A program made the translations under genes and the position numbers. The notes under the pieces were generated by a model, which was not told the origin of the DNA, did no database searches, and saw nothing but the letters and a program-made list of their open reading frames with translations. Below, piece by piece: positions 54,597 to 61,306 of a stretch of 64,000 nucleotides of DNA. The stretch's first letter is position 1, and the number at the start of each line of letters is the position of its first letter. The DNA is from a virus: positions 46,539 to 110,538 of IMG/VR virus record IMGVR_UViG_3300040801_003393; one strand, given 5' to 3'.

Positions 54597-54725
54597 TTAT
54601 CGCGGTACGCAACCGCCATTATTAACTATTAAGAATAGTAATAAGAGTCCTGCCAGCAGCATAGGCAGATACAGATTTACGATGCTGCTTAATTTTGGTT
54701 TTTCAATCGGACTCTGTTCGTCCAT
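54597..54725 (-). CDS. Small single-pass membrane protein (42 aa)
   Basis: MDEQSPIEKPKLSSIVNLY leads into a membrane segment PMLLAGLLLLFLIV and a short tail NNGGCVPR with one cysteine. AGGAG lies six bases before the ATG and a sigma70-type promoter (54758-54786) precedes it. Function unknown. Confidence 0.6.
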   Translation of the reverse strand: MDEQSPIEKPKLSSIVNLYLPMLLAGLLLLFLIVNNGGCVPR

Positions 54726-54737
54726 AAGATTCTCCTA

Positions 54738-54786
54738 ACTGCATATCTTATTTATGCAGTATATTAGAAGAATCTTATAAAGTCAA
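54738..54786 (-). promoter_or_regulatory. Sigma70-type plus late-type promoter over an 8-bp palindrome
   Basis: Minus strand TTGACT (54786-54781), 17-base spacer, TATACT (54763-54758), then CATAAATA (54756-54749), a late-like octamer. The inverted repeat ACTGCATA/TATGCAGT (54760-54753 with 54745-54738) spans the -10 and start region and abuts the ribosome site. It may be an operator or a leader hairpin. Confidence 0.6.
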
Positions 54787-55182
54787 TTATTCTGGCTCAC
54801 CTTGCCACAACAATTCGTAGCCAATTTCAAAAGTTTCGTCGCACATTGATTTAAGGGCATCGAACTTTTCTTTAAAGGTATGGTCAGCATGTGATGTTTC
54901 GTGCTGCTCAAAACTCTTCCAATAAGTGACGATTGCAATATGATTCTCGTCGAGGCATCCACCAACATCGCCGTCGCCGACTGTTCCTTCCTCCGAAACA
55001 AACCCAGCAGCTCTAAATACCTGCCCAGCGAGAAAACCGCCATCGTCACGGTAGGTGTTTTTAACGACATTACACATCTCGCCCATTGCAAGCTCGGCGT
55101 CTTCAATGGTGTATTCTGGCTTTAGCTTAACTACATTGAAAAGCATTTTTGCGTCGTATGGTACTTGAATTGGTGAAAACAT
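54787..55182 (-). CDS. Hypothetical protein (131 aa), possible dimeric alpha-beta barrel
   Basis: KMLFNVVKLKPEYTIEDAELAMGEMCNVV, GGFLAGQVFRAAG, CLDENHIAIVTYWKSFEQHETSHAD and FEIGYELLWQGEPE. The pattern of a strand with a long helix, then a VTYWKSFEQHE segment, resembles antibiotic-biosynthesis monooxygenase/EthD-type dimeric barrels, with a histidine-rich site. AGGAG lies seven bases upstream. It follows the 58-residue membrane protein gene by one base, in the IscU operon. Assignment is tentative. Confidence 0.6.
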   Translation of the reverse strand: MFSPIQVPYDAKMLFNVVKLKPEYTIEDAELAMGEMCNVVKNTYRDDGGFLAGQVFRAAGFVSEEGTVGDGDVGGCLDENHIAIVTYWKSFEQHETSHADHTFKEKFDALKSMCDETFEIGYELLWQGEPE

Positions 55183-55183
55183 T

Positions 55184-55360
55184 TTACTTCTCCTCTTTTT
55201 TATTTCGCATTCCGAATTCTTCTTCTAGCCATTGTTCATATTCTTTGTCGGAATGCGGTTCTGTATAGTTTCGTGTTAGTATAACTTTAGCAATAAGATA
55301 CAATGCATATATGCCCAGAGCAATCGATATCAATAGCCAGGCGATCCCCCACCATCCCAT
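55184..55360 (-). CDS. Small membrane protein (58 aa)
   Basis: The N-terminal membrane segment MGWWGIAWLLISIALGIYAL and YLIAKVILTR are followed by a charged tail EQWLEEEFGMRNKKEEK. AAAGGAG lies seven bases before the ATG, at the end of the IscU gene (1-base gap). Too short for a standard ORF cutoff but supported by its ribosome site and tight packing. Function unknown. Confidence 0.65.
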   Translation of the reverse strand: MGWWGIAWLLISIALGIYALYLIAKVILTRNYTEPHSDKEYEQWLEEEFGMRNKKEEK

Positions 55361-55361
55361 C

Positions 55362-55739
55362 TTACTTCTCCTTTGACTTTAGGTCAGCAATAGCTGCCTT
55401 GATTGCATCTTCTGCTAAAACAGAGCAATGTATTTTTACTGGCGGTAAAGCTAACTCTTCGGCTATCTCTGTGTTCTTAATTTGTTGCGCTTCTTCTAAG
55501 GTTCGTCCTTTGACCCACTCTGTAAGTAGGCTCGATGATGCAATAGCAGACCCACAACCATAAGTCTTGAATTTAGCGTCAGTAATAACGCCATCGTCTA
55601 CCTGAATTTGCAATCGCATAACATCGCCACATGCAGGTGCACCAACCATTCCTGTCCCAACGTTAGGCGCGTTCTTGTCTAGAACACCAACGTTGCGCGG
55701 GTTTTCGTAGTGGTCGATAACTTTGTCTGAGTAAGCCAT
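55362..55739 (-). CDS. iscU: Fe-S cluster scaffold IscU
   Basis: A 125-residue, full-length scaffold protein on which IscS sulfur and iron are assembled into Fe-S clusters. Ligands C37 and D39 (GAPACGDVM), C62 (YGCGSAIASSS) and C105 are all present, and LPPVKIHC contains the LPPVK motif that binds the chaperone HscA in bacteria. It therefore looks able to plug into the host Isc system. AGGAG lies six bases before the ATG, with a short inverted repeat AAAATAC/GTATTTT just upstream. No phage IscS, HscA or HscB gene is visible in the window. An intact IscU is unusual in a phage. Confidence 0.96.
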   Translation of the reverse strand: MAYSDKVIDHYENPRNVGVLDKNAPNVGTGMVGAPACGDVMRLQIQVDDGVITDAKFKTYGCGSAIASSSLLTEWVKGRTLEEAQQIKNTEIAEELALPPVKIHCSVLAEDAIKAAIADLKSKEK

Positions 55740-55752
55740 ATTATTCTCCTAT

Positions 55753-55770
55753 AAAATACCTGAGTATTTT
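55753..55770 (-). promoter_or_regulatory. Short leader hairpin upstream of iscU
   Basis: AAAATAC and GTATTTT form a perfect 7-bp stem with a 4-base loop, ending just before the AGGAG of iscU. A weak promoter TTTACA-17-AATACT overlaps it. Functional meaning uncertain. Confidence 0.35.
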
Positions 55771-55788
55771 GCTTGGTTATTTGTGTGT

Positions 55789-55819
55789 AAAAAAGCCGCA
55801 AGTATATTACGGCTTTTTA
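55789..55819 (-). terminator. Terminator before the iscU operon
   Basis: AAAAAGCCG and CGGCTTTTT form a 9-bp stem around an 11-base loop, with U tracts in both directions. On the minus strand it follows the 44-residue gene and ends the metacaspase operon. Confidence 0.8.
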
Positions 55820-55827
55820 ATTAAGAA

Positions 55828-55962
55828 TCAGGAACCAGTTTTGCCAAACAAAGAGCCAAACCACCCAACGATCTTTTCTTGAGCGACTTTAGCCCATGAT
55901 GGTTGTGGGAAGTTCCAACCAATTGCTGCGCCAACAGCGATCCAAAATAGTGCTTCTAACAT
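55828..55962 (-). CDS. Small protein (44 aa) with N-terminal membrane segment
   Basis: MLEALFWIAVGAAIGWNFP, then an amphipathic tail KVAQEKIVGWFGSLFGK. GGAG lies seven bases before the ATG. Last gene before the terminator at 55789. Function unknown. Confidence 0.6.
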   Translation of the reverse strand: MLEALFWIAVGAAIGWNFPQPSWAKVAQEKIVGWFGSLFGKTGS

Positions 55963-55980
55963 AATATTCTCCAATATAAC

Positions 55981-56205
55981 TTATTTATTAGTCTTTTTGC
56001 TATCACTAATATTAACTACATTCGAATATCCGTCTTTATACCAGCCACCGCCTTTAAGCATAAACCTTGAAGGGTGTATTTTATCGACATAAGTCATCAC
56101 GCCACCGCAGTGCTGGCAGATAGCAGCTTCTCGTCTTCTTTCGTGAGATCGTAGTTTCTCTTCTACAATCTCACAATCTTTGCATTCATATTCAAATAAC
56201 GGCAT
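55981..56205 (-). CDS. FmdB-family zinc ribbon protein
   Basis: A 74-residue protein. PLFEYECKDCEIVEE and AAICQHCGGVMTYV give two CxxC pairs for one zinc, and RFMLKGGGWYKDGY is the conserved FmdB C-terminal motif. The family is suggested to be regulatory, possibly binding nucleic acid or ribosomes. Starts 14 bases inside the preceding small gene. Confidence 0.88.
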   Translation of the reverse strand: MPLFEYECKDCEIVEEKLRSHERRREAAICQHCGGVMTYVDKIHPSRFMLKGGGWYKDGYSNVVNISDSKKTNK

Positions 56206-56368
56206 TGTAGTTTAAAATTTTAAGGTACTCTTCTTTAAGGTATTTTTCATTTTCCTTTAAGTATTGACTAAAACTTAAAGGCTTCTCCCCGAAGATCCAA
56301 TGGTCTTCGCATTCTTCTTCCCAACGATCATATGCCCAATTCTCAAAATCTTGATCTTCTCTTTTCAT
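56192..56368 (-). CDS. Small acidic protein (58 aa)
   Basis: MKREDQDFENWAYDRWEEECEDHWIFGEKP followed by a basic helix YLKENEKYLKEEYLKIL. AGGAG lies before the ATG, which overlaps the stop of the 109-residue gene (ATGA). Function unknown. Confidence 0.65.
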   Translation of the reverse strand: MKREDQDFENWAYDRWEEECEDHWIFGEKPLSFSQYLKENEKYLKEEYLKILNYNAVI

Positions 56369-56694
56369 TCTCCTAACACTAAGTGGACGTAATACGCCGC
56401 CTGGATGTTGTGTCCTCCTATTGTAAATGTAATTTTATCACCAGGGCGCTTCACCGGGTTAATTCCTGTTTTCCAATCGTATATTGTTGCTACAATAAGA
56501 TCGGTTTCGTTAGGGTCCTCTTCTGCAGGAACTTCGAATTCAATGCGCCACTCAACATTTCCTTCGTTCTGGTCCATTGGCAATGGCTTACCAAACGTAT
56601 CAACTAAATGGTTATACGTGGTAGTTATCTCGCCGACCTTTTTCGTTCCCCTTACCCGGATATGAGAACCCGTTTCGAAATTAATATCAGACAT
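56365..56694 (-). CDS. Hypothetical protein (109 aa), SH3-like beta fold suspected
   Basis: ETGSHIRVRGTKKVGEITTTYNHLV, EWRIEFEVPAEED and KRPGDKITFTIGGHNIQAAYYVHLVLGE suggest a small all-beta protein. It begins one base after the metacaspase stop and overlaps the next start, so it is co-expressed with the protease and might be its partner or inhibitor (inference). Confidence 0.6.
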   Translation of the reverse strand: MSDINFETGSHIRVRGTKKVGEITTTYNHLVDTFGKPLPMDQNEGNVEWRIEFEVPAEEDPNETDLIVATIYDWKTGINPVKRPGDKITFTIGGHNIQAAYYVHLVLGE

Positions 56695-56695
56695 A

Positions 56696-57730
56696 TCAGC
56701 TCATACCCAAAAACATTGCAATACCTGCAATTATTGCTACCGCACCAAGAACTATCCATGTTGGATTGATCTTTTTAATTTTGTTTATAATAACAGAAAC
56801 TTGCTCGCTTGTCGATGGTTTTGAGTCTTCAATTGCCTCAACTGCTTCTTCGACTAATTCCTCGCCAGGAACAGCCAAAAACGTTTCATTGAAATATCGC
56901 TCCGAGCCATTTAGTTCTGGACGTTGCGCGTATCCATATGCAACCATAAAGTCGTTCATCTTTTTAACTAAGTCACGATAGGTGATTTTATAGTTGTGTT
57001 TCTTGAGGGTATTTATTAAGGCATACGTGGCTGCTCCACAATACATATTGTCAATCCGAGCGTCTGCTGCGGTTTGTTGCGATTGACATCCAGATATCAT
57101 TAGTCCAACATTATCAATATCTCGACTTTGTACTGATCTTTTTGGTACGCCTATATCTAATCCTAAGCCGCGATTTAAAATATCTGCTGGCATCGGTAAT
57201 GCACGAGAACGGGCATGATCATCTTTATCATTGGTTAGTGTATAGTTGTATTCAGATTTTTCAGTTGGTGGCTGCCATTGGTTCATGTGGTCCATTCCAG
57301 AACCACTGTGGCAACAATCGAGTACAACCGTAAGTTGAACACCAGCTGGAACCTTATCGAATATTCTTTTTAAATCGTCATCTCGTATAACTTTTTCGCG
57401 CCAATCTAAATCAACCGGGCAAATGATCTCGTCGAGTTTATCTGGTTCTTTGTTTAAATCGTAATCGGTGTCGATAGTTTGAGATCCATGACCACTATAG
57501 TGGAAATATAAAGTATCGCCAGGTTCTGCGTCTTTAACTAACCACTCAAGACGTTCTAAAATATTTGCTGTAGTTGCGGATTCGTCAGTTAGCATTCTTT
57601 TGTCAGTTGATTTGAATCCGAAATGCGTGGTTAGCATATCACTAACCATCAATACGTCATTGACGCAACCGCGTAATGGGGCTGTTGGATAGGTGTTGAT
57701 TCCAACGAGCAATGCACGTTTCTTTGCCAT
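56696..57730 (-). CDS. Metacaspase (caspase-like C14) with C-terminal membrane anchor
   Basis: A 344-residue protein. The caspase fold is shown by KKRALLVGINTYPTAPLRGCVND, the catalytic His in HYSGHGSQT (H81) and the catalytic Cys in LDCCHSGSG (C140). The specificity-pocket Asp segment DEIICPVD is present. GLMISGCQSQQTAADA and GAATYALINTL are typical of bacterial metacaspases. A linker rich in Glu and a tail anchor WIVLGAVAIIAGIAMFLG end the protein, so the protease domain should face the cytoplasm. Cleavage after Arg or Lys is expected for the family. AGGAG lies seven bases upstream. A metacaspase in a lytic phage is unusual. Confidence 0.93.
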   Translation of the reverse strand: MAKKRALLVGINTYPTAPLRGCVNDVLMVSDMLTTHFGFKSTDKRMLTDESATTANILERLEWLVKDAEPGDTLYFHYSGHGSQTIDTDYDLNKEPDKLDEIICPVDLDWREKVIRDDDLKRIFDKVPAGVQLTVVLDCCHSGSGMDHMNQWQPPTEKSEYNYTLTNDKDDHARSRALPMPADILNRGLGLDIGVPKRSVQSRDIDNVGLMISGCQSQQTAADARIDNMYCGAATYALINTLKKHNYKITYRDLVKKMNDFMVAYGYAQRPELNGSERYFNETFLAVPGEELVEEAVEAIEDSKPSTSEQVSVIINKIKKINPTWIVLGAVAIIAGIAMFLGMS

Positions 57731-57747
57731 GTTCCTCTCCTAATAGG

Positions 57748-57777
57748 GTATTATTATACTATACCCGTATTTATTAA
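57748..57777 (-). promoter_or_regulatory. Late-like promoter and short hairpin upstream of metacaspase
   Basis: AATAAATA (minus strand 57777-57770), then GGGTAT/ATACCC (57768-57763 with 57753-57748) four bases before AGGAG. A late start near 57764 would cut the left arm off. The stem is only 6 bp, so this may be chance. Confidence 0.4.
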
Positions 57778-57780
57778 GAG

Positions 57781-58827
57781 TTATGGCAAAGTGACGTTGG
57801 CCCACCTAATGCTGATAGGAACTAGTGTATCAAGGAATATATGCGCAGTTTTCTCCCACGAATAGTTTTCCTGTACATAATCGTAAACTTTCCTACGATC
57901 TAATGTTAAACAGTTTGCAACGGCTGTATACAGGTCTTCGTCTAAGTAACCATTGACGCCATTGACTACAAAATCTTTTGGCCCAGTTACTGGATACGCT
58001 GCAACAGGACAGCCGCATGCATTGGCCTCGATCATTACAATGCCAAACGTGTCTGTTTTACTCGGAAATACAAAGCAATCAGATTTAGCGATTTCTCGAG
58101 CTAGGTCAGTACCAAACTTGTATCCTAAGAATCGAATGTTAGGATGTTGGTATTCTTCTTTTAAACGAGCTAAGTCTGGGCCATCACCAATCACTTGTTT
58201 AATAAAGCCTTCGTGGGGTAGGTTTAGAAATGCTTCTATGTTTTTTTCAACAGCCACCCGTCCTACATACGTTAATACAGGAATGTCGTTGTTAGGTAGG
58301 GCAGCTACTCTCCAATCAAAGGTATTATAGTCAACACCGCGTGTCCATACTTGCAAATTAGGATGCAATGACCAAGCGTCGAGCTCTTCTTTCATCGAAG
58401 GCGTTGTGACTAGGCAGGCGCGACTCCCTTTGTGGTGCCATCGCATAAAACGATATCCCCAAGACAAAGGAACCCACGGGAATCGTTCTTTAATATATTC
58501 GGGCGTTTTTGTATGGTACGATGTTGTAAACGGAATCTTTTTATGTCTACAAAACGTACCAGCAGCAACACCTAAAGTACCTTCGGTTGCGATATGTATT
58601 GCGTCGGGTTTAATGTTTTTAATAATGCTGCCAACTTTCCATACATTCCAAACGAGCCTGATTTCCTTGTATGTTGGTAGGCTAAATGATTTTAAGCCTG
58701 GCCAATCGTGACTTAAAACAACAACTTCGTGTCCTGCTTGTTTGGCTTGTTCAATAGTGGCTTCAAGAGTTCGAACTACACCGTTGACTTGTGGTCTCCA
58801 TGCATCAGTTACTATTAGTATCTTCAT
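57781..58827 (-). CDS. Family 4 glycosyltransferase, Agt-like glycolipid synthase candidate
   Basis: A 348-residue GT-B enzyme. The N-terminus ILIVTDAWRPQVNGVVRTLEAT and the segment DAIHIATEGTLGVAAG are typical of proteobacterial GT4 enzymes acting on lipids. The nucleotide-sugar site is VGRVAVEKNIEAFL and FPSKTDTFGIVMIEANACGCPVAAY with the E-X7-E pattern. In marine bacteria, genes of this type (agt) lie next to plcP and make glycolipids that replace phospholipids under phosphate limitation; here it overlaps a PlcP-like gene by 23 bases. The glycolipid function is inferred from family and neighbour. Confidence 0.82.
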   Translation of the reverse strand: MKILIVTDAWRPQVNGVVRTLEATIEQAKQAGHEVVVLSHDWPGLKSFSLPTYKEIRLVWNVWKVGSIIKNIKPDAIHIATEGTLGVAAGTFCRHKKIPFTTSYHTKTPEYIKERFPWVPLSWGYRFMRWHHKGSRACLVTTPSMKEELDAWSLHPNLQVWTRGVDYNTFDWRVAALPNNDIPVLTYVGRVAVEKNIEAFLNLPHEGFIKQVIGDGPDLARLKEEYQHPNIRFLGYKFGTDLAREIAKSDCFVFPSKTDTFGIVMIEANACGCPVAAYPVTGPKDFVVNGVNGYLDEDLYTAVANCLTLDRRKVYDYVQENYSWEKTAHIFLDTLVPISIRWANVTLP

Positions 58828-59593
58828 GATCGATTATGTGCCAATGTATAATTTCAATTCGTCCATCGTGGTGCTCTACAAGTGCAGTGCAGCTTTCGAC
58901 CCAATCGCCGTCGTTGTAATACGTGATGCCATTGATGTCTCGTATTTCTGCGTGATGTATATGCCCGCAGACGACGCCGTCGTGTTTGCGTTTTTTACAT
59001 TCGTGAGCAACGGTTGTTTCAAACGATGTAATAAACTCAACGGCACCTTTAACTTTGTGCTTTAGATAGGCACTTAACGACCAATACCCCATTCCAAACT
59101 TTGCTCGTACTTTATTAAATAGGGTGTTAATGGCAATCAGGCTGTTGTATGCAATATCACCAGCATGCGAAATCCATTTATGATATCGCGTAACACCATC
59201 GTATAGGTCACCATGAATGACCCAAAGCTCGCGGCCATCATGTGTGGTATGTACGAACTCGTTTGCAAATTCAATATTGCCAAAATCTCGATCTTCAAAA
59301 AAGTCAAGATATTTTCTTAGAAACTCGTCATGGTTTCCAATGACGTATTTGATTTGAGTTCCTTTTCTGGCTTTGTTTAGAAAGCGACGCAATATATTAA
59401 CGTGCTTCTGCGGAAAGTGGGTCATTCCGCGAGACATATTCCAGCCGTCGATAATATCTCCGACTAAGTAGATTGTTTCTGCTTTATTATTTTGCAAAAA
59501 GTCACTGAGATAGTCTGCCTTACAACCTCTAGTGCCGAGGTGTATGTCAGATATCCATATAGTGCGATATGAATTTTTTTCTTCAGATGCCAT
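58805..59593 (-). CDS. PlcP/LpxH2-like metallophosphoesterase (COG2908)
   Basis: A 262-residue calcineurin-like enzyme with complete metal motifs: WISDIHLGTRG (D16, H18), VGDIIDGW, IGNHDEF, VIHGDLYDG and GHIHHAEI. COG2908 includes UDP-diacylglucosamine pyrophosphatases and PlcP, a phospholipase C-like enzyme that frees phosphate from phospholipids to leave diacylglycerol. The coupled GT4 gene favours PlcP, since plcP-agt is the known pairing. There is no signal peptide; it would act at the inner face of the membrane. Overlaps the 64-residue gene by 11 bases. Confidence 0.8.
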   Translation of the reverse strand: MASEEKNSYRTIWISDIHLGTRGCKADYLSDFLQNNKAETIYLVGDIIDGWNMSRGMTHFPQKHVNILRRFLNKARKGTQIKYVIGNHDEFLRKYLDFFEDRDFGNIEFANEFVHTTHDGRELWVIHGDLYDGVTRYHKWISHAGDIAYNSLIAINTLFNKVRAKFGMGYWSLSAYLKHKVKGAVEFITSFETTVAHECKKRKHDGVVCGHIHHAEIRDINGITYYNDGDWVESCTALVEHHDGRIEIIHWHIIDHEDTNSN

Positions 59594-59777
59594 TATCTGG
59601 GGAGTTAATTTCTTTCTGTATTGCGTCTAAAGTGCGATTGGCATTTTCTCGTGCTTTTTCTGCTAACCATTCGCTTCTTCGTAAGCATCTTTTAATGTCA
59701 GAAACATAAGATTCGAGATCTTTAATGTTTTGATTCGTAGGATCTCGTGGCTTTTGTTTAGTGTTATGCTGCAACAT
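59583..59777 (-). CDS. Small coiled-coil protein (64 aa)
   Basis: A helical, basic sequence (NIKDLESYVSDIKRCLRRSEWLAEKAREN). AAGGA precedes the ATG; a GCTAAATA late-like element (59813-59806) lies 28 bases further upstream. Translationally coupled to the PlcP-like gene. Function unknown. Confidence 0.6.
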   Translation of the reverse strand: MLQHNTKQKPRDPTNQNIKDLESYVSDIKRCLRRSEWLAEKARENANRTLDAIQKEINSPDNGI

Positions 59778-59838
59778 AGGAACGTCCTTTTAGCGTTGTT
59801 GCGAGTATTTAGCCCTACATAATCAAATTATTATAAGA

Positions 59839-60117
59839 TTACTCGTTGTGGTATTCCCATAATATTGCATTGCAACGATTATGAACCGCGCCAATGGTCA
59901 TGCCGGTGTCGTGATCGTGGTGTAGATGCACCGGCCACCTGAAAAACCCAGCCGGGTATAAACTGGGCGTAATTTTTACTTTAGCCGCTTTCATGGCAGG
60001 AGGCCCGTTTAACGGCGCATTGCAGTAATAGCAGTTACCGCCCTGATGCCGTACATACTCTTCCCTGAGTATGCGGCGCTCTTTTGACGAGAGTTCGTTA
60101 TAGTTCTGCGGGGTCAT
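59839..60117 (-). CDS. HNH-type nuclease-like protein (92 aa)
   Basis: A small protein with a zinc-binding CYYC (near residues 29-32), then VHLHHDHDTGMTIGAVHNRCNAILWEY, which follows the HNH/endonuclease VII pattern (His-Asp-His, Gly, Asn-X-Cys-Asn). T4 endonuclease VII itself is larger. It may be a compact DNA-cutting or HNH-homing-type domain. TAATG overlap with the preceding gene. Confidence 0.75.
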   Translation of the reverse strand: MTPQNYNELSSKERRILREEYVRHQGGNCYYCNAPLNGPPAMKAAKVKITPSLYPAGFFRWPVHLHHDHDTGMTIGAVHNRCNAILWEYHNE

Positions 60118-60371
60118 TAGTGTTTAGTTTCTTTAGCAATCGATGATGTTTGCAGGGCCATCAATGCCCCTAGAAGGTCTTCTATTGCTGTAATTTGAGT
60201 TGACATGGCACCCATGTATTCAATAAATTGATCCTGAAAGTCCATCCACATTCCAGTCTCACTCAGACGTTCAGCTAAGTTAACGATTGCGGCGTTTCCT
60301 ACCGCTCCTTGCTGGGAAATAACGTTTACAGCCTTGACCAGAGCCCGATATTGTTCCTCAGAAATTTCCAT
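60117..60371 (-). CDS. Hypothetical helical protein (84 aa)
   Basis: MEISEEQYRALVKAVNVISQQGAVGN and AIVNLAERLSETGMWMDFQDQFIEYMG; all-helical, acidic. Sits between polynucleotide kinase (14-base overlap) and the HNH gene (TAATG). Function unknown. Confidence 0.65.
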   Translation of the reverse strand: MEISEEQYRALVKAVNVISQQGAVGNAAIVNLAERLSETGMWMDFQDQFIEYMGAMSTQITAIEDLLGALMALQTSSIAKETKH

Positions 60372-61227
60372 AGTTAACCTGCATGCAAGTCAGCCCCAGA
60401 TGGCGCCAGAGATGCACTACCTGATCACGATCATCAAACACGCCGCGGACATTGAACCATCCTTCGATGTGATTACGGTAGATCTCTTCCTTGATGACAT
60501 AGTCCTTGCGAGAATCGCCGGCTGTTCGAATGAAGAAATGATCGTACGGCATACCGTGCTCGTCCATCCACTTACGAGTTAGCCGTTCAGCAGAACCATC
60601 GCGCCCGCTGCAAACAATGATCAATGCCCCAGAAGATTTCAGTGCCTTAGCAACATTGATGATATCTGTGTTGGGCAGGTCATCCATAACCTTGCTCCAA
60701 TCAAACGGTGACCGCCCATCCATTTTTGCAATGGTGCCGTCGACGTCGAAAATGTAAGCATTCGGGTGTCCTTCGAGTTCTTCCGGAGCAGGCCACCAAA
60801 CGTCGCGGTAGCGGTTGAACATGCCCTCAATCACCCGCTGGCCAACCGGAAACTCGCGCATGCGATCGCGCTCAATGCAGACACCATACGGAACGTCCGT
60901 AAAGTTCTTCTCGTAATAGGTGACACCGCAACTCTGCGCCAGCTTGAGCCAGTTGACGTTGCGATTCGGATCCAAGTTGGTGTCACTGATGACAACCGAT
61001 TTTCCTGCTTTCAGTGCATCCTCAGCAGCCCGCATCATCATGTCCGTAACCAGGTCTTCACGGAACTTCGTGAACTTTGCGTAACGATCACGCCCTTGCA
61101 GCATGATCCGCAGATCGTCACGGTTCAGGTTAATCAGGTCCGGATCTTTTTTGAGCTGCTCGACCGCCCAGGTTGTTTTTCCCGAAGCCGGAAGCCCAAT
61201 GGTCAAAGTCAGGTGTTGGGTCATCAT
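60358..61227 (-). CDS. pseT: Polynucleotide kinase / 3'-phosphatase, T4 Pnk-like
   Basis: A 289-residue bifunctional repair enzyme. The N-terminal 5'-kinase has the P-loop GLPASGKTTW, NRDDLRIML and SDTNLDPNR; the C-terminal 3'-phosphatase has DVDGTIAK (nucleophile Asp), CSGRDG and FDDRDQVV. Length matches T4 Pnk (301). It heals RNA or DNA ends, for example after host tRNA cleavage. GAGG lies 5 to 8 bases before the double ATG. Its codons are GC-richer than its neighbours and it has its own consensus promoter. No RNA ligase gene is in the window. Confidence 0.95.
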   Translation of the reverse strand: MMTQHLTLTIGLPASGKTTWAVEQLKKDPDLINLNRDDLRIMLQGRDRYAKFTKFREDLVTDMMMRAAEDALKAGKSVVISDTNLDPNRNVNWLKLAQSCGVTYYEKNFTDVPYGVCIERDRMREFPVGQRVIEGMFNRYRDVWWPAPEELEGHPNAYIFDVDGTIAKMDGRSPFDWSKVMDDLPNTDIINVAKALKSSGALIIVCSGRDGSAERLTRKWMDEHGMPYDHFFIRTAGDSRKDYVIKEEIYRNHIEGWFNVRGVFDDRDQVVHLWRHLGLTCMQVNYGNF

Positions 61228-61252
61228 GCGCCCTCTCTGTTAATGTCTGCAT

Positions 61253-61281
61253 ATTATACCTGAATCGGAGTGGGCTGTCAA
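61253..61281 (-). promoter_or_regulatory. Consensus sigma70 promoter for polynucleotide kinase
   Basis: Minus strand TTGACA (61281-61276), 17-base spacer, TATAAT (61258-61253) followed by ATGCA. Perfect consensus. Confidence 0.88.
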
Positions 61282-61306
61282 CCAAATTTTAGTAATTAAA
61301 GTAGTA

